Made by a program: the position numbers and the translations under genes | The notes under the pieces: model-generated | Databases searched by the model: none | The model's input: the letters and a program-made list of their open reading frames with translations, nothing else | Told to the model about the DNA's origin: nothing | DNA from: Apus apus | Lineage: Eukaryota; Chordata; Aves; Apodiformes; Apodidae | DNA: 64,000 nucleotides | NCBI RefSeq assembly: GCF_020740795.1 | Contig: NC_067282.1 | Coordinates: forward strand, 143,330,858-143,394,857 | Direction of reading: 5' to 3' | Shown: in pieces, positions 23,401 through 35,300 of the stretch | Layout of the letters: each line of letters starts with the position of its first letter | How positions within the stretch are numbered: position 1 is the first letter of the stretch

Positions 23401-24440
23401 GAACTCCACCACCAGTTTGCACCTGCATATGTTGAAAGCAGAAATGGATTGACTCTAAGAATATTGGGATTAATAGATTGATTAAAATAATATTAGAATT
23501 AATGGTATAAATGTTTCAGATTTGGGCAAAATGAAAACTGTTTGACATAAGCTACTTAGATGAGCAGCTGGGGTAATAAGGCCTTAGGCCACAATTCTAA
23601 TTAAACATTAGCTGAACTCCTGTGACTGAACCTTACTTAAACTTTCACTGTACCACCTGGAATAATATAGAAACAAGATGTAGACAATGAGATAATTATT
23701 CAGAATTATCTGGTACAATGGTAAAATGGATTAACCAAAATCAGACTGTAGAAGAATTATTTCTAATGAGAAGTAACTGGAGGAGAACAAAGGGAAATTG
23801 TCCTGAGAAAAAGTGACTGATGATGAATGGGGAGGAGGAGGGCAGAACTAATCAGAAAAGGAAGATGTAATCATCATGGAAGAAAACTGAACAGCATCAG
23901 TCACTTTGTGTGAACAGGCTCACGGACAGATTGTTGGTCCTGACAAGACACAAGTAAAATACAGGTGAGGTCTTCAGAGGCACTCAGCTGGTACAGCAAT
24001 AAACCAACTCTGTGACAGAAGCTAGGGTCCAAACTTCTCTTTACAGTCAGAGGCTAAGATTGGATCCAGCTGCACCTAGACTCCTCTCTGAGAAGAAGTT
24101 TAAAAAACAAGGGGGTCCCATCCAAACCTCATGACTTGGCGGTAGAGTCTTCCTGGACTCTTCTTTAACAGTATACTTTTCAATATAGAGAAATAGCACA
24201 TCTGCTAAAACAGTTGCTAAATAGGGAAACAGAGTGGGAATGGGGTGCAAAGCAGGAAGAGACTGTAAAATAATTAAACATTGCAACATTTCAAGCTGAA
24301 AGGCTAAAAAGGTCAGATTCAACACAACCTTCTTAGCTGCCATGCCAACAGCACAGGCATTAGTCTTGCCATGAAAAACATCAGAAAGGGAAGCTGGTTC
24401 CATCTACAAATCCAAATAAACAATCAGCACTGAATCACAT
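23401..24440 (+). repeat. Old LTR end plus retroviral leader-like sequence
   Basis: CAATAAACC near 23998 followed by CTCTGTGACAGAAGCTAGGGTCCAAACTTCTCTTTACA resembles the U5 end of the minus-strand LTR at 48.68 kb. The next 130 bp (GGATCCAGCTGCACCTAGACTCC onward) matches leader-like segments at 48.42 and 48.6 kb. The left boundary is unknown. Confidence 0.45.
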
Positions 24441-24453
24441 TATACATGTTGGA

Positions 24454-24835
24454 AATCATAGAACCATAGAATCATAGGGGTTGGAAGAGACCTCTGAAGA
24501 TCAGAGTCCAACCACCCTGCTGCAGCAGGAACACAGGGCAGATCACACAGGAACATGTCCAGGCGAGTCTTGAGAGTCTCCAGAGAAGGGGACTCCACAG
24601 CGTCCCTGGGCAGCCTGTTCCAGTGCTCTGTCACCCTCACAGTAAAGAAGTTTTTCCTCATGTTGAGGTGGAACTTCCTGTGTTGTAGCTTGGTGCCATT
24701 TCCCCTCATCCTATCACAGGGCACCACTGAAAAGAGACTGGCCCATTCTTGACATCCATCCGTCAGATATTTGTAGACATTAATAAGGTCCCGTCTTAGT
24801 CTTCTCTTCTCAAGACTAAGCAGCCTCAATAGTCG
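24454..24835 (-). mobile_element. CR1 LINE 3' fragment
   Basis: The left edge is the CR1 3' terminus (ATCATAGAACCATAGAATCAT). The minus-strand frame encodes the ORF2 C-terminus: [59 protein letters not shown]. It is open over about 120 codons. Confidence 0.93.
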
Positions 24836-26179
24836 AATTCAAACTGTTAAAACAGTTGTACAGAAACTTCCTAGTACCTACCCCTGTTCTCTGGTGTTTG
24901 ACTCATCCTTCCTTTCCCCTCTGGTCCCAAAGGCCGAGACTGACAACTCTTACTTGACAGAGAGAGTTATGGTGAGTTGTTGGTGTCCCTTGTTCTTCAG
25001 TGGGAGGAATTTGATGTTGATGGTGAGGACTTCTTCCTCACCATGCTGTCTGTGCTTGATTTTTTTAAAACGTATTTTTTAACACTCACCACATCTTCCT
25101 CTTTCTTTACTGCTTCACAGTTTGATTATAACAAAATTCACTACCTGTGGTTTTGTTTGTATTATGTTGGATACTTGCTCTTTGTTCTCCTTGTTATCCT
25201 TAAAACTGGTTTTATCCATCTCACAAGGCCGCATTCCTTCAGTGACCACCAATTGACAACTGGTGATTTGTTAATAAGCCTGGGGCCTCTGGTATCATCT
25301 GGTGTTTATACTTTCAAGGCCACTGCTATCATCCTCCAGTTGTACTGTCTACACTTTTAGGTCACTTTTATCCCTCTAAACAGAATAATGACCTGTTTTC
25401 ACTAACTATAGTTACAGAAATGCATCAAAACTACTATATCAGTATATGATATAATAGCACAAAGCAAACTAAAGCTAGAACAAGTTAGGTAATATTATAG
25501 GTAATCTGATTGTTAGGCAACTGCTGTTACACCTAAATATGCTAAGACAAAGAAGGCCCCAGGTAGGCCAGGAAGTTAATTCTCATTGCAACAGGTCAGT
25601 AATATTGTTTGTGCTTCAAGATGCTGGGAATAGCCCTGTTATTGATGGAGGTTTTCAATTGGAAGAAAATGAAGTCTGTGGATGAAAAACAATAGTGACC
25701 TGGCCTGGAGAATTTATTCAGACTCAATCTTGTTAAAAATTAAAATAACTTGAAGCATTTATAATGGAATCTGGATAACTAGATGAGCTGTAACACACAA
25801 ACCATACATGCTATGGACTGAGATTAAAATGATTGCGACACCCCAGGACAGAGTGGAAACTGAAACCAGCACGTGTTTAGTCCATGGTGACTCCATTTTT
25901 TAATATTACTACCGATAAGCACTTGCAGAACTAGTGCCAAAAGATCTCACCCTTCTTTGTTCTTTACCTCACATTACACCTAACTACCCATTTTCTCATT
26001 CCCTGAGGGCACCTTTTCACTGTCTCTACACAGATCGGCTTGTCGCTGCCTGGATTCCTCCCCAAATAAACATTGCCCCTATTACTTCTTCCTCATTGGC
26101 CTTAATTCTGCTACTCTTGCTTCTCACTCTGATGTTTCCAACACTGTAATCTAGACAATTTTGGCCCAAAACAGTGTAA
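24836..26179. other. Intergenic, nothing recognised
   Basis: Short ORFs only, such as 127 codons at 24977-25360 with no family motifs. Confidence 0.5.
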
Positions 26180-26632
26180 CTGATCCAACGGAGGGCTATG
26201 AGGATCATTAAGGGATTAGAACACCTGCCTTACGAGGAAAGGCTGAGAGACCTGGGGCTTTTCCGTCTTGAGAGGAGAAGACTGAGGATGGATCTAATTA
26301 ATGTCTATAAATAGAAGAGGGCTGGGCATCAAGAAGGCAGGGATAACCTCTTTTCACTTGTGCTCTCTGATAGGTTGAGGCACAATGGATTCAAGCTCGA
26401 GCACAGGAAGTTCCACCTTAACATGAGGAAGAACTTGACTGTGAGGGTTACGGAGCACTGGAACAGGCTCCCCAGAGAGGCTGTGGAGTCTCCTTCTCCA
26501 GAGACTTTCAAGACCTGTCTGGATGCCTTTCTGAGTGATCTGTCCTAGTTTTTTTGATCCTGCTCTGGCTAGGGGGTGGGACTTGATGATCTTCGGAGGT
26601 CCCTTACAACCCCTAATATTCTGTGACTGTAT
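26180..26632 (+). mobile_element. CR1 LINE 3' fragment
   Basis: Plus-strand ORF2 end ([33 protein letters not shown]) followed by the CR1 3' UTR with GATCTTCGGAGGTCCCTTACAACCCC and a decayed ATTCTGTGACTG tail. Confidence 0.92.
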
Positions 26633-27371
26633 CAGCTTTCAAGTAGAGCTGGCTTGCATCCTGACACTACCTTCCAACACTTAATTCATGGTGGTTATGT
26701 TTCATTTATGTTATATGTTTTCTAAGCAGAATGACTTTATCTTTGACTCCCTGAAGTACTAAGGCTTGGACAATAGGTCCAGGCCAGAGTTGACCTATGG
26801 ATGAACCCTATATATTTTATAGTTATTAAATTTTGTGTTGTAATTGTTAGTTTAAACTATTACTTACAAACCACTTATGCTGAAGACAAACCAGATATTT
26901 TGGATCTTGTGTCCTTAACCACTAGCCCAGATATTTTAGAGACCTTTGTGGTTGACCAACACTGATGAAGGGTCTATAAAATTTTGTGTCAGTGTGTGCA
27001 GTGGACTATTAATATATAACTTATGCTGATAAAATGTCTAGACAAGGTATTTTATGGAACCCTACCAACCACATTCTGGGCTCTGGCCAAGCCCTGGTCG
27101 GGGGGTGTGCCACCAGATTTTTTCTGCTCAATTACATTACATCTAGTTCCTGTTTGCAGCATCCTGCTGGTCACACCTCATTATATGCAGCTCCTGTTTG
27201 TATAGGATACTCAACTCTTGACTAAGGAGAGGCCATGCCTGACAGCAGAGGAAGGAGGCAGGGATGCCACACAAACAGCACTGGGTTGGGAGACGTGGTC
27301 TGGTAGCTTGGAATCTGGAGAAGGCGAAGGTCAAGGATCCCCTGAAGATTAAGCACTGAGTAGCAAAGAAG
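26633..27371. other. Intergenic, nothing recognised
   Basis: No gene or repeat identified. Confidence 0.5.
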
Positions 27372-28438
27372 CATAGAATCATAGAATCCTAGGGTTGGAA
27401 GGGACCTCGAAAGATCATCTAGCCCAACTCCCCTGCCAGAGCAGGGTCACCTAGAGTACATCACACAGGAAGGCATCCAGGCGGGTTTTGAATGTCTCCA
27501 GAGAAGGAGACTCCACAACCTCTCTGGGCAGCCTGTTCCAGTGCTCTGTCACTCTCACAGTAAAATTTTTTTTTCTGATATTCACCTTAAACCTCCTGTG
27601 CTCCAATTTGTATCCATTACTCCTTGTCCTATCACTGGTCATCACTGAAAAAAGCTTAACTCCATCTTCTTGACACTCACCCTTTACGTATTTGTAAACA
27701 TTGATGAGGTCACCCCTCAGTCTCCTTTTCTCCAAACTAAAGAGACCCAGCTCCCTCAGCCTTTCCTCATAAGGGAGATGTTCCACTCCCTTAATCATCT
27801 TTGTGGCTCTGCGCTGGACTCTTTCCAGCAGTTCCCTGTCCTTCCTGAACTGAGGGGCCCAGAACTGGACACAATACTCCAGATGTGGCCTCACCAATGC
27901 AGAATAGAGGGGGAGGAGAACCTCTCTTGACCTACTAACCACACCCTTTCTAATGCACCCCAGGATGCCATTGGCCTTCTTAGCCACAAGGGCACACTGC
28001 TGGCTCATGGTCATCCTCCTGTCCACCAGGACCCCCAGGTCCCTTTCTCCTACACTGCTCTCCAGCAGGTCAGCCCTCAACCTGTACTGGTACATGGCGT
28101 TTTTCTTCCCCAAATGCAAAACTCTACACTTGCCCTTGTTGAACTTCATCAGGTTTTTCCCCACCCAAGTCTCCAGCCTGTCTTGGTCTCTCTGAATGGC
28201 AGCACAGCCTTCTGGTGTGTCAGCCACTCCTCCCAGCTTGGTGTCATCAGCAAACTTGCTGAGGGTACATTCTGTACCCTCATCCAGGTCGTTGATGAAG
28301 ATGTTGAACAACACCAGTCCCAGTACCGACCCCTGAGGGAATCTACTAGTCACAGGCCTCCAACTAGATTCTGCCCCATTGACCACAACTCTCTGACTTC
28401 TTCCTTTCAACCAGTTCTTGATCCACCTCTCAGTTCCC
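27372..28438 (-). mobile_element. CR1 LINE 3' fragment with 319-codon open ORF2 segment
   Basis: The minus-strand frame 28410-27451 is uninterrupted. It has the RT motif PQGSVL then the catalytic FADDTK near 28250, the thumb region [33 protein letters not shown] and the C-terminal [20 protein letters not shown]. The CR1 3' UTR and ATAGAATCATAGAATCC terminus lie at 27372-27450. It is 5'-truncated, as usual for CR1. This is the best preserved LINE copy in the window. Confidence 0.95.
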
Positions 28439-28957
28439 TAGAAAGGGGAAAAGGGCAGGGGGGGTAACAGAGAGTATCTGTTGTTTAATTGCCAGCCCAG
28501 CATTAAACCATGACATGGGTACAAAAACTTATTTTCAGACATGCATGAGAGTTACAAACAGACCTTCATTACTGATAATTCACTCAGACTATGCCATTAC
28601 CAAATTACGTTATTTTCTGTGTCACATGTATCTAATACAACATTTAATAAAAGAAACCATAAAGCGCTGGGCAACAAGAAAATGAATATGCTTTAAGTAC
28701 CCCAATCCCATCTGCTGCAACAGACTTCTGATGTCTCTGCTGTAACGGGAAGTTGTGAAGTACATGTGAGTATGTGTATGCATTTGTGCAAGGGTAATTA
28801 GAAATAGAGCATGATATTGAGCTTGCCTTGATAAAGAAACAAGTTTAAGTCCCTCATTTGTAGTACATCTGTTGGGCTCATGAAACCTGCGTGGCATGTT
28901 GAGGTGGCCTGGAGAAGGATATTCACCTGTAACAATTGATTTTCAGATCTTAGAAAC
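28439..28957. other. Intergenic, nothing recognised
   Basis: No gene or repeat boundary seen. Confidence 0.5.
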
Positions 28958-29010
28958 ATAGAATCATATAATATCTTGAGTTGGAGGGGACCCATTGATA
29001 AAGGGGAGTA
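28958..29010 (-). mobile_element. Short CR1 3' terminus
   Basis: AGAAACATAGAATCATATAATATCTTGAGTTGGAGGGGACCC: decayed CR1 3' end, minus strand. It is probably the end of the old CR1 that resumes at 29.5 kb, separated by an LTR-like insertion. Confidence 0.7.
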
Positions 29011-29059
29011 GGACAGGATGGCATCGTTTAGCATAGATAAGGCTTGGAATTTAAGTGAG

Positions 29060-29495
29060 GGTATTGTGTGAGAGGATGTTTAAACAGGAGCTTGCTGAGA
29101 AAGCAGAAATGTTGTGGAGACCTCAGCAGATAAACCAGATTCGACCAGTTTTAAGGAAAGGAATGTCAAAGGTGAAAAGTGCACAGCAAGGAAGACACAC
29201 AAGCCTTCATCCCAAAGACTCCCATCCGTGACCCCCAGGAGACAGTGAGGAGTTTGGGGTGGCAACTATGATAATGATTTCCTGGAACTAATTGTAATAA
29301 CCCCTCCCTATCCTCTGACACCTAATGTATATGCAAAAGCATGGATGAATATGTATTACTTTGTGGCATATAATGAGCTTGCCAACTGCCCTAGGGTGTG
29401 CACATTTGTGGAGGAGCGATCTCCCGTGCACCCAGCACTGAATAAACATACCTTCTTTATAACCTTATAGGTTTTAAGGTCATTATTCCGCATGT
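29060..29495 (+). repeat. Probable solo LTR inside old CR1
   Basis: GAATAAACATACCTTCTTTATAACC near 29440 has a polyadenylation-signal context typical of an R/U5 boundary. It is flanked by CR1 3' terminus (28958-29010) and CR1 body (29495 on), implying insertion. The exact edges are uncertain. Confidence 0.45.
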
Positions 29496-31400
29496 CACCA
29501 TAAGAGTCTTTCAGTCCAACTCCCTGCTCATTCCAGAAATACCTAAAGCTAAAAACAATATGGCTAAGAGCATCATCCACATGCTCCTTCAACTCTGACA
29601 GTTTTGGTGCAGTGATCACTTGCTCGGGGAGCCTGTTCCAGTGACCCAACAACCTCTCAGTGAAGAACCTTTTTCTAATGTCTAATCTGAACTTCCCTTG
29701 ATGCAGTTTCATTCCATTTCCTCCTGTCCTATCACTGGTCATCAGAGAGAGATCAGCACTTGTTCTGATCTGGTTTGGCAGGTTTTTTGGTAGTGGGGAA
29801 AAGGCCCCAGGGGTGGCTCAGGTAAGAAGCTGAGAAGCTCCCCCTGCTCCAAACCCAGCCAAGGAGCCATTAGAGGGACAATAGATGGGCCTCAGCGATT
29901 AACATATGAAAGAATTGCAATAACACCAGAGCAGAGAAGGACTTGGGGCAGAAGAGCTGTGCTGGAGGAAGAGAGCTGTGCTGGGGAAGGAGAGCAGTGC
30001 TGGTGGTTGGTGAGGAAGAAGGGGAAGAAGTTGCCCAAGCAGAAGTTTCCCTGCAATCCATGGCGAGATGGCAGCTGTCCCCCTGCACTCGTGGAGGAAC
30101 GTGGTGGAACATTCCCTGAAGGCGCCCAGAGGGGTGAACTTGGCCAGTGGGGTTAGATTTTGAGGACAGAGGATTTTCTGTCTGTGGACTCTGATTGCAC
30201 AGCTTTGGAAGACCCTGGCACCAGGGGAGTTGGCTGTTCCCAAAGCAGCCCGTGACTCTGTGGGAAGCCCAGGCTGGAGCAGCTCCAGACCTCGTGGGAA
30301 GGACTCACAAAAGAGAGGTTCATGGAGGACTCTCTCCCATGGGAGGGACCCCGTGGGGAAGCAGGGAAGGACTATAAGGAATCCTTCTTCCTGAGGAGGA
30401 ACCACCAGCCTGTGAACTGACTTTAAACCCCATCCCCTGTCCCTCTGTGCCGCTGGGAGAAGGAAGGAGAGAAACCAGGAACAAAGTGATTTGGGGCCAG
30501 GAAGAAGGGAGGGATGTGGTAACATATGCAAGCCCTGCTCTGTGTGTGTCTGTGTCCTGTGTGTGTTTGATTAGTGTCAAATTAAATCATTATTTTTTCC
30601 CCAAGTTGAGTCTTTTTTGTCCTTTGTCTCAACCCAGGAGCTTTGTCCTCCTCATCCCAGAGTGTGTGCGTGGGTGGGGGTGGAGCTGAGAGAGCAGCCA
30701 TGGGGCTGCTCCTTTGTTGTCATGTTGGACCCAAATCACAACAGTACCTCTCTTGTCCCCCTTGAGGAAGTTGTAGACTGTGATGAGGTCAACCCTCAGC
30801 CTTTTCTTCTCCAAGTTAACAAACTGAGTGACCTCAGCTGCTCCACATAAGTCTTGCCCTTGAGGCCTTTCACCATCTTGATCCTCTGGACACACTAATA
30901 GTTTGATGTCTGTCTTATATTGAGGCACCCCAAACTACATACAGTACTTGAGGTGGGGCCACAACAGTGCAAGTGAGTTGTGAGAAGATCACCTCCCTCA
31001 ACTGGCTGGTGATGCTGTGCTTGATGAACCCAGGACACAGTTGGTCCTTTTGGCTGCCAGGGCATACTGTTGACTCATGTTCAATTTGCCATCAACCCAG
31101 ACCTTCTGATGTCTTTTTTTGTTGGGCTACTCTTCAGCCTCTTGTCTCCCAGTTTGTGTGTATAACCAGGACTACCCCATCCCAGGTGGAGAATCTGGCA
31201 CTTACTCATCAAATTTAAAATAACTGGTGATTGCCCAAACTCTCCAGTAATTTAAAAAACATTGAGGAGCACTGGCCATAAAACTGAGCCCTGGGGGATC
31301 CCACTGGCGACTGGCTGCCAGCCTGATGTTACCGCATTTAATGTAACTCATTGAGCCTGACTCACCAGCCAACTGCTCACCCAGTGTAGCTAGACATGTC
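29495..31400 (-). mobile_element. Old CR1 LINE interrupted by an LTR
   Basis: Two minus-strand CR1 parts flank the LTR at 29761-30743. The right part (30744-31400) encodes the end of the ORF2 RT through GSQWDPPG-like and PQG-adjacent sequence (near 31290) and LEKKRLRVDLI. The left part encodes RKRFFTERLLGHWNRLPEQV. The divergent C-terminus marks an older CR1 subfamily than the copies at 24, 26 and 27 kb. Confidence 0.85.
29761..30743 (+). repeat. Solo LTR (family of 38.47-39.73 kb), inserted in CR1
   Basis: 983 bp bounded TGTTCTG...CACAACA. AATTAAATCATT near 30584 serves as an AATAAA variant. Flanks GCACT and GTACC form an imperfect 5-bp target duplication within CR1. Shares long blocks in inverted orientation with 38466-39734. 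Confidence 0.7.
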
Positions 31401-31483
31401 TAGTTGTGTGCAGGACATTTTGTCCAGAAGGATACTACAAGATGGTGGGGGCTTCAATGTTGATTCTCTTTTGCTGGTGTCAC

Positions 31484-32146
31484 TGTTGTCAGTTATTAAT
31501 TGAAATAAGTAATATTTTGGGGAAAAAAATAATATTTGGGAAAAATCACATAAAAAAGCACACAAGAGACATACAGAAAACAAGGCCTAGATCACAGTGA
31601 AACAGTAAGAATTAGACAAAACCAGATCACAAATAGAGAAAAACACTCCCAAAGTGGTTGACAGTCCAGCCTTGAGACAGGCTGCAGGACACCTGCAAGG
31701 TAGATGAAAGGGGTGGAAAGGAGCGCTCCCCACAGCTTATCTTGGTTACAGCCTTGAGCACTGGGGAAAAACACATTAAGTAATTGAAATCACTGTATTA
31801 ATATATTAATGAGCCACCCACAGGCTAGAGGGACCTCTGCTAACAACAAGCTCCATACTTTTTGCACATATGTAGTGAAATTCCTGAGCATTGCCACTTT
31901 AAATGGAAGCAAGGAATGAGCTGACCAATCGTGTGTGTGAGTGATAGAATAATGTCAAGAGATGAAGTTATTTCTCACATTTTTGGGTATAAAAGTAGCA
32001 CTTGCGTTTCAGGAAACTGAGTTTGCTTTGTGGAATACCACCCAGCTCCCTTTGCTGCGCAGAACTGGGTATTAAAGCAAATATCTCGACTCTGTGTGGA
32101 TTAGCTCCTTGCACTGCAGGTGATGGACCCCACTTTCAGCACAACA
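31484..32146 (+). repeat. Solo LTR with TCAC target duplication
   Basis: 663 bp, TGTTGTCAG...GCACAACA. GGTATAAAAG near 31987 is the TATA box and ATTAAAGC near 32071 a polyadenylation signal variant. TCAC occurs immediately on both sides (31480-31483 and 32147-32150). It is similar along its length, inverted, to 46053-46720. Confidence 0.8.
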
Positions 32147-32179
32147 TCACCTCAGCCTCTGAGTAGCCTTTTAACACTC

Positions 32180-32215
32180 AAAATAAACAAACAAACAAAC
32201 AAACAAATAAATAAT
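32180..32215. repeat. (AAAC)n/(AAAT)n microsatellite
   Basis: Five to six AAAC units followed by AAAT units. Confidence 0.9.
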
Positions 32216-32882
32216 TATAGTTCTGTCATCTGTGGCCCCGTGCTTCCTTATACCCTTTATATTAACTGTTAATCACCCCTGAAAAATCACAATTTGTATA
32301 ATCAGCCCAGAGATAATCAGAGATAATTGGTCACTGCACCTTTATCTTGCAGCTTTCTTAAGCACAGTATTGTAGCTCACTTACCCTGTTGCCTTTCAAA
32401 CCTTACATCAGCAGCTTTCTAAATGTGCTGAAGCAGCAAGTTGGTCTTCATCTCACCACAAGAAATTCCGAATGCGTTTGTGTTGTGCTAGAGTTTTGTT
32501 ATGGTCCTGTCATGGCACTTGGTTTCATTTCCGCTACTGTGGGTCTGTTGCCTCTGGCTATTCTTAGATTTCCTCTTACACTTGGGACCTTAGAAACTAG
32601 TAAGAGAACTTTTTTTGAGGTTGTTTTGCATAAAGTGGGGATGACAAATTGTTACCTAAGGTCCACCTGGATCACAGCAGAAGCCATGCATGGTTTCATT
32701 CATAACCAGTTATCAACAAAATGAAACCATGTGACTGGTATCTCTCACTTCTGACAGCTGGTACGGGATCCTGCCAGGACACAGTAACACAATATGGAAC
32801 AGCAAAGTGTTGCAGCACCTGAAATATTCTGGGTGGCAAAACCTGTGATCACCTGGTGGTCAAGGCTGCCTTCTGTGACTCC

Positions 32883-33293
32883 TCACTCAACTGTTGCCCA
32901 GATTTTGTCTAATACAGCTTGTGCTAAGCCCTGATATATGCTGGGAGCAGCACCACTGGGTGCAAGCCAGAGCAACATCAGGTAGTCAGGACAAACTGGA
33001 CAGGGAGAAATAAAGATCATTATGCAAGCTTTACCACCCATAGCTTGCCGTCTCTTGCGGCTGAAATTCTTGCATATTGATTTTCTGGCAGCCTCTTCAG
33101 AATCTACTACTTCATGGAAGTGGTAAAGCCCAAAATCCCAAACTGAGCAGTAGAAGTACATCATCAGCTCATCCAAAAGGTTTGTGAAGTGGATTAGTAG
33201 CAGCCAGACTGCTAAAGGCTTCATGTTTCCCAATGTGATACAGGCACAGGGAATGCTGGCACGCTCAATGTCCACAGGACTACCAGCCTCCAT
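32883..33293 (-). CDS. Unrecognised 136-codon ORF
   Basis: Starts with ATG (33293) and ends with TGA. It contains a hydrophobic segment MKPLAVWLLLIHFTNLLDEL at residues 24-43 and a basic stretch NFSRKRRQ near residue 79. A plausible splice acceptor (CTCACCTGCTCAG) lies about 15-25 nt upstream on the minus strand. I do not recognise a family. It may be an exon, an ERV fragment or a chance ORF. Confidence 0.2.
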   Translation of the reverse strand: MEAGSPVDIERASIPCACITLGNMKPLAVWLLLIHFTNLLDELMMYFYCSVWDFGLYHFHEVVDSEEAARKSICKNFSRKRRQAMGGKACIMIFISPCPVCPDYLMLLWLAPSGAAPSIYQGLAQAVLDKIWATVE

Positions 33294-33599
33294 TGTTCTT
33301 CCTCTGAGGACTGAGCAGGTGAGACATGTACTTTTAAAACTCAGAATCTAGATTATGATTCTTACATTGTGCACTGATTATTAAGAATTTGATCCAATTT
33401 GTAGAGGGTCCAGGTGACTAAAAATTCTAGTTAACCGCAATTTTATATAATAGGAAAGCTATGCTAAATGCTAGAAATTCTGTGTAACAATAAGATAAAT
33501 TGATGGCTAAAATATTTATATAATAATAAAGCTCTAATTAAAACTACCCTGTGGCCAGCTCTTATTCTAGCAAGGATACTGAAAGAACGTGCCTGTCAC

Positions 33600-33985
33600 C
33601 ATAGGGTCAGGTGACAACTGGCCTGGAGCCAGAAAGTAACTCAGAGGGAAAACAAAAGCACAGGATTGACTCAGCAACCTTTCCTAATACTCACCTGAAG
33701 GCAAAAGAAAACTCACAGAAATCACAGAAACTGTTGACTACAAAAGGATATATATAAAGTCCCATTCAAAAGCAGTTTGTTCTCAGCAATGAAGAGGGAC
33801 AGAGAGGATGTAGTAGCTGCCAGGTCTTCCATCACATGCCAGTCCCTTATCCTACATGTCACACTAGCCTGCTTGTAGACAGGCATCTCCGTATGGTTGA
33901 GTCGGCAGGCAGCTCATGTATAAAGCTTGGTAAACATTACTTTCCCGGATTGTAGTTATATAATAAGCTTTGTTCCACCTAGCTG
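33600..33985 (+). repeat. LTR-like repeat Z, copy 2
   Basis: Matches copy 1 (19.57-20.70 kb) at the TATATATAAAG..AAAGCAGTTTGTTCTCAGCAA block (near 33750) and at a GGAAAACAAAAGCA..GACTCAGCA block (near 33650). It lacks the tandem repeat of copy 1. Confidence 0.5.
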
Positions 33986-34259
33986 CTACTCAGGATACGC
34001 AACTTAAGGCAAGACCTATTCAGCATAGGCTAGTCACCTATTTAAAATGTAAATTTAAGACCTTTTAAATAGCTCACAGCCTTCTGTTAATTTTGTGATG
34101 TGACATTTATCTGTAGGTACTGCACCGCTTACGTGTATTTTCTTTACACGTTAATTATTTTTATCTACCTAGTTTTTACTGCAGAGCCTTTCTATCTATC
34201 CTTCCCGCAGCTCCTCTCATGACAGTCTTCCCTTGAAGTCGCAGGCGGTCGTCAACTCA

Positions 34260-35300
34260 CGGGGGGGGGGATGTGTGAAAGAACCACCGTATTTTCCTTA
34301 GAACCTGTGATGTGCCCGATGCAGGGAGCTGCAGCAGTTCTCTGGGGACCGGGGAAGGCCGGCAGGGAGGCAGGCGGGCGGCGGGGGAGGCGGAGAGCCG
34401 GGCAGGCAGGCGGCGGGGGAGGCGGAGAGGCAGGGCTCAGCCTGGGGAGGTTTTGAGAAGCGAACGAGACGTTCGGTCGCGCTGCGCAGCTCTCAGGCAG
34501 TGACCCCGTGAAACCAGAGGCAAACTCCTGCTCCCGCCGGCCGAGCCGGCCCTCCGAGGCGGCCCCGGCAGGCCGCAGCATCCGCACTGCACGTCGCTGC
34601 CTTCGCACCGCAGCCCGGGGAGGCCGGCAGGGCCCGGCCGCCTCAGGCCTCACCCTCCCCGCCCCGCCGGCCTCGCACTGTCCGGCCGGGACTGCAGGCA
34701 GCGCAGCGAAGGGCACGGCGGGCTCTCCTCCCGCCCGCGGCTTCGCGGAGGGCCCCGCCTCGGGGCGGGCCTTGGCGCCTGCCCAGCGGCCTCTGGCTGC
34801 CCGCGGGAGCGGCAGCGCCGGTGGCCGCGCTCCTCTTCCGCCTCCGCGGAGCCCAGGGCCCTGGCTCCGCCTCTGCGCGCTGACCGACTTCCCCGTCCGG
34901 CGGCGCCGGGATCGGTGAGGACGGGCGGCGGTGGCGAGGGGCCGGGGGCTGGTAGCGGGGGAAGCCGGCCGGGGCCGCGCCGCCCCCTCGGCGGGGCTGG
35001 CTGCGGGGAGCGGGTGCCGTCTCCTCGGGACGGGCTCCTGGAAGCCTCTCCGGCTCCGCGGCGGGGTAGCAGGGGGAGGCCGCGGGCGGAGCGGTCCAGG
35101 GCCGCTTGCAGGCGAGGGCCCGGCAGGGCCGCGGCGGCCTCCCTGTGCGGCCGCGGGTCTCTGGGCGGGCGAAGGGTTCCGTCTGGGGGGTGTGGGGCCC
35201 CGCGGGCGCCGTGAGGAGCGGCGGTCGGCAGGGAGGGGGCTGCTGCATCTCGCAGACCCGGTTGCCATCAGTTCAGCGTCCTGCGAGTGGCTGAGCAAGT
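34260..35300. promoter_or_regulatory. CpG island, probable host gene promoter
   Basis: About 1 kb of very GC-rich, CpG-dense DNA in an otherwise AT-rich window. The long ORFs here on both strands are composition artefacts. A strong splice donor (GATCG|GTGAGG) near 34914 on the plus strand suggests a first exon ending there. Direction and gene identity cannot be read from the sequence. Confidence 0.8.
34860..34914 (+). other. Candidate first exon 3' end (non-coding or 5' UTR)
   Basis: Sequence inside the CpG island ending at a consensus 5' splice site GTGAGG. The upstream transcription start is not defined. Confidence 0.35.

Noticed and set aside
24977..25360. 127-codon plus-strand ORF
   Set aside because: No motifs, no splice or promoter context; composition consistent with chance.
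29899..30531. 210-codon minus-strand ORF
   Set aside because: Lies wholly inside a solo LTR shared with 38.5-39.7 kb; no conservation of the frame in the partner.
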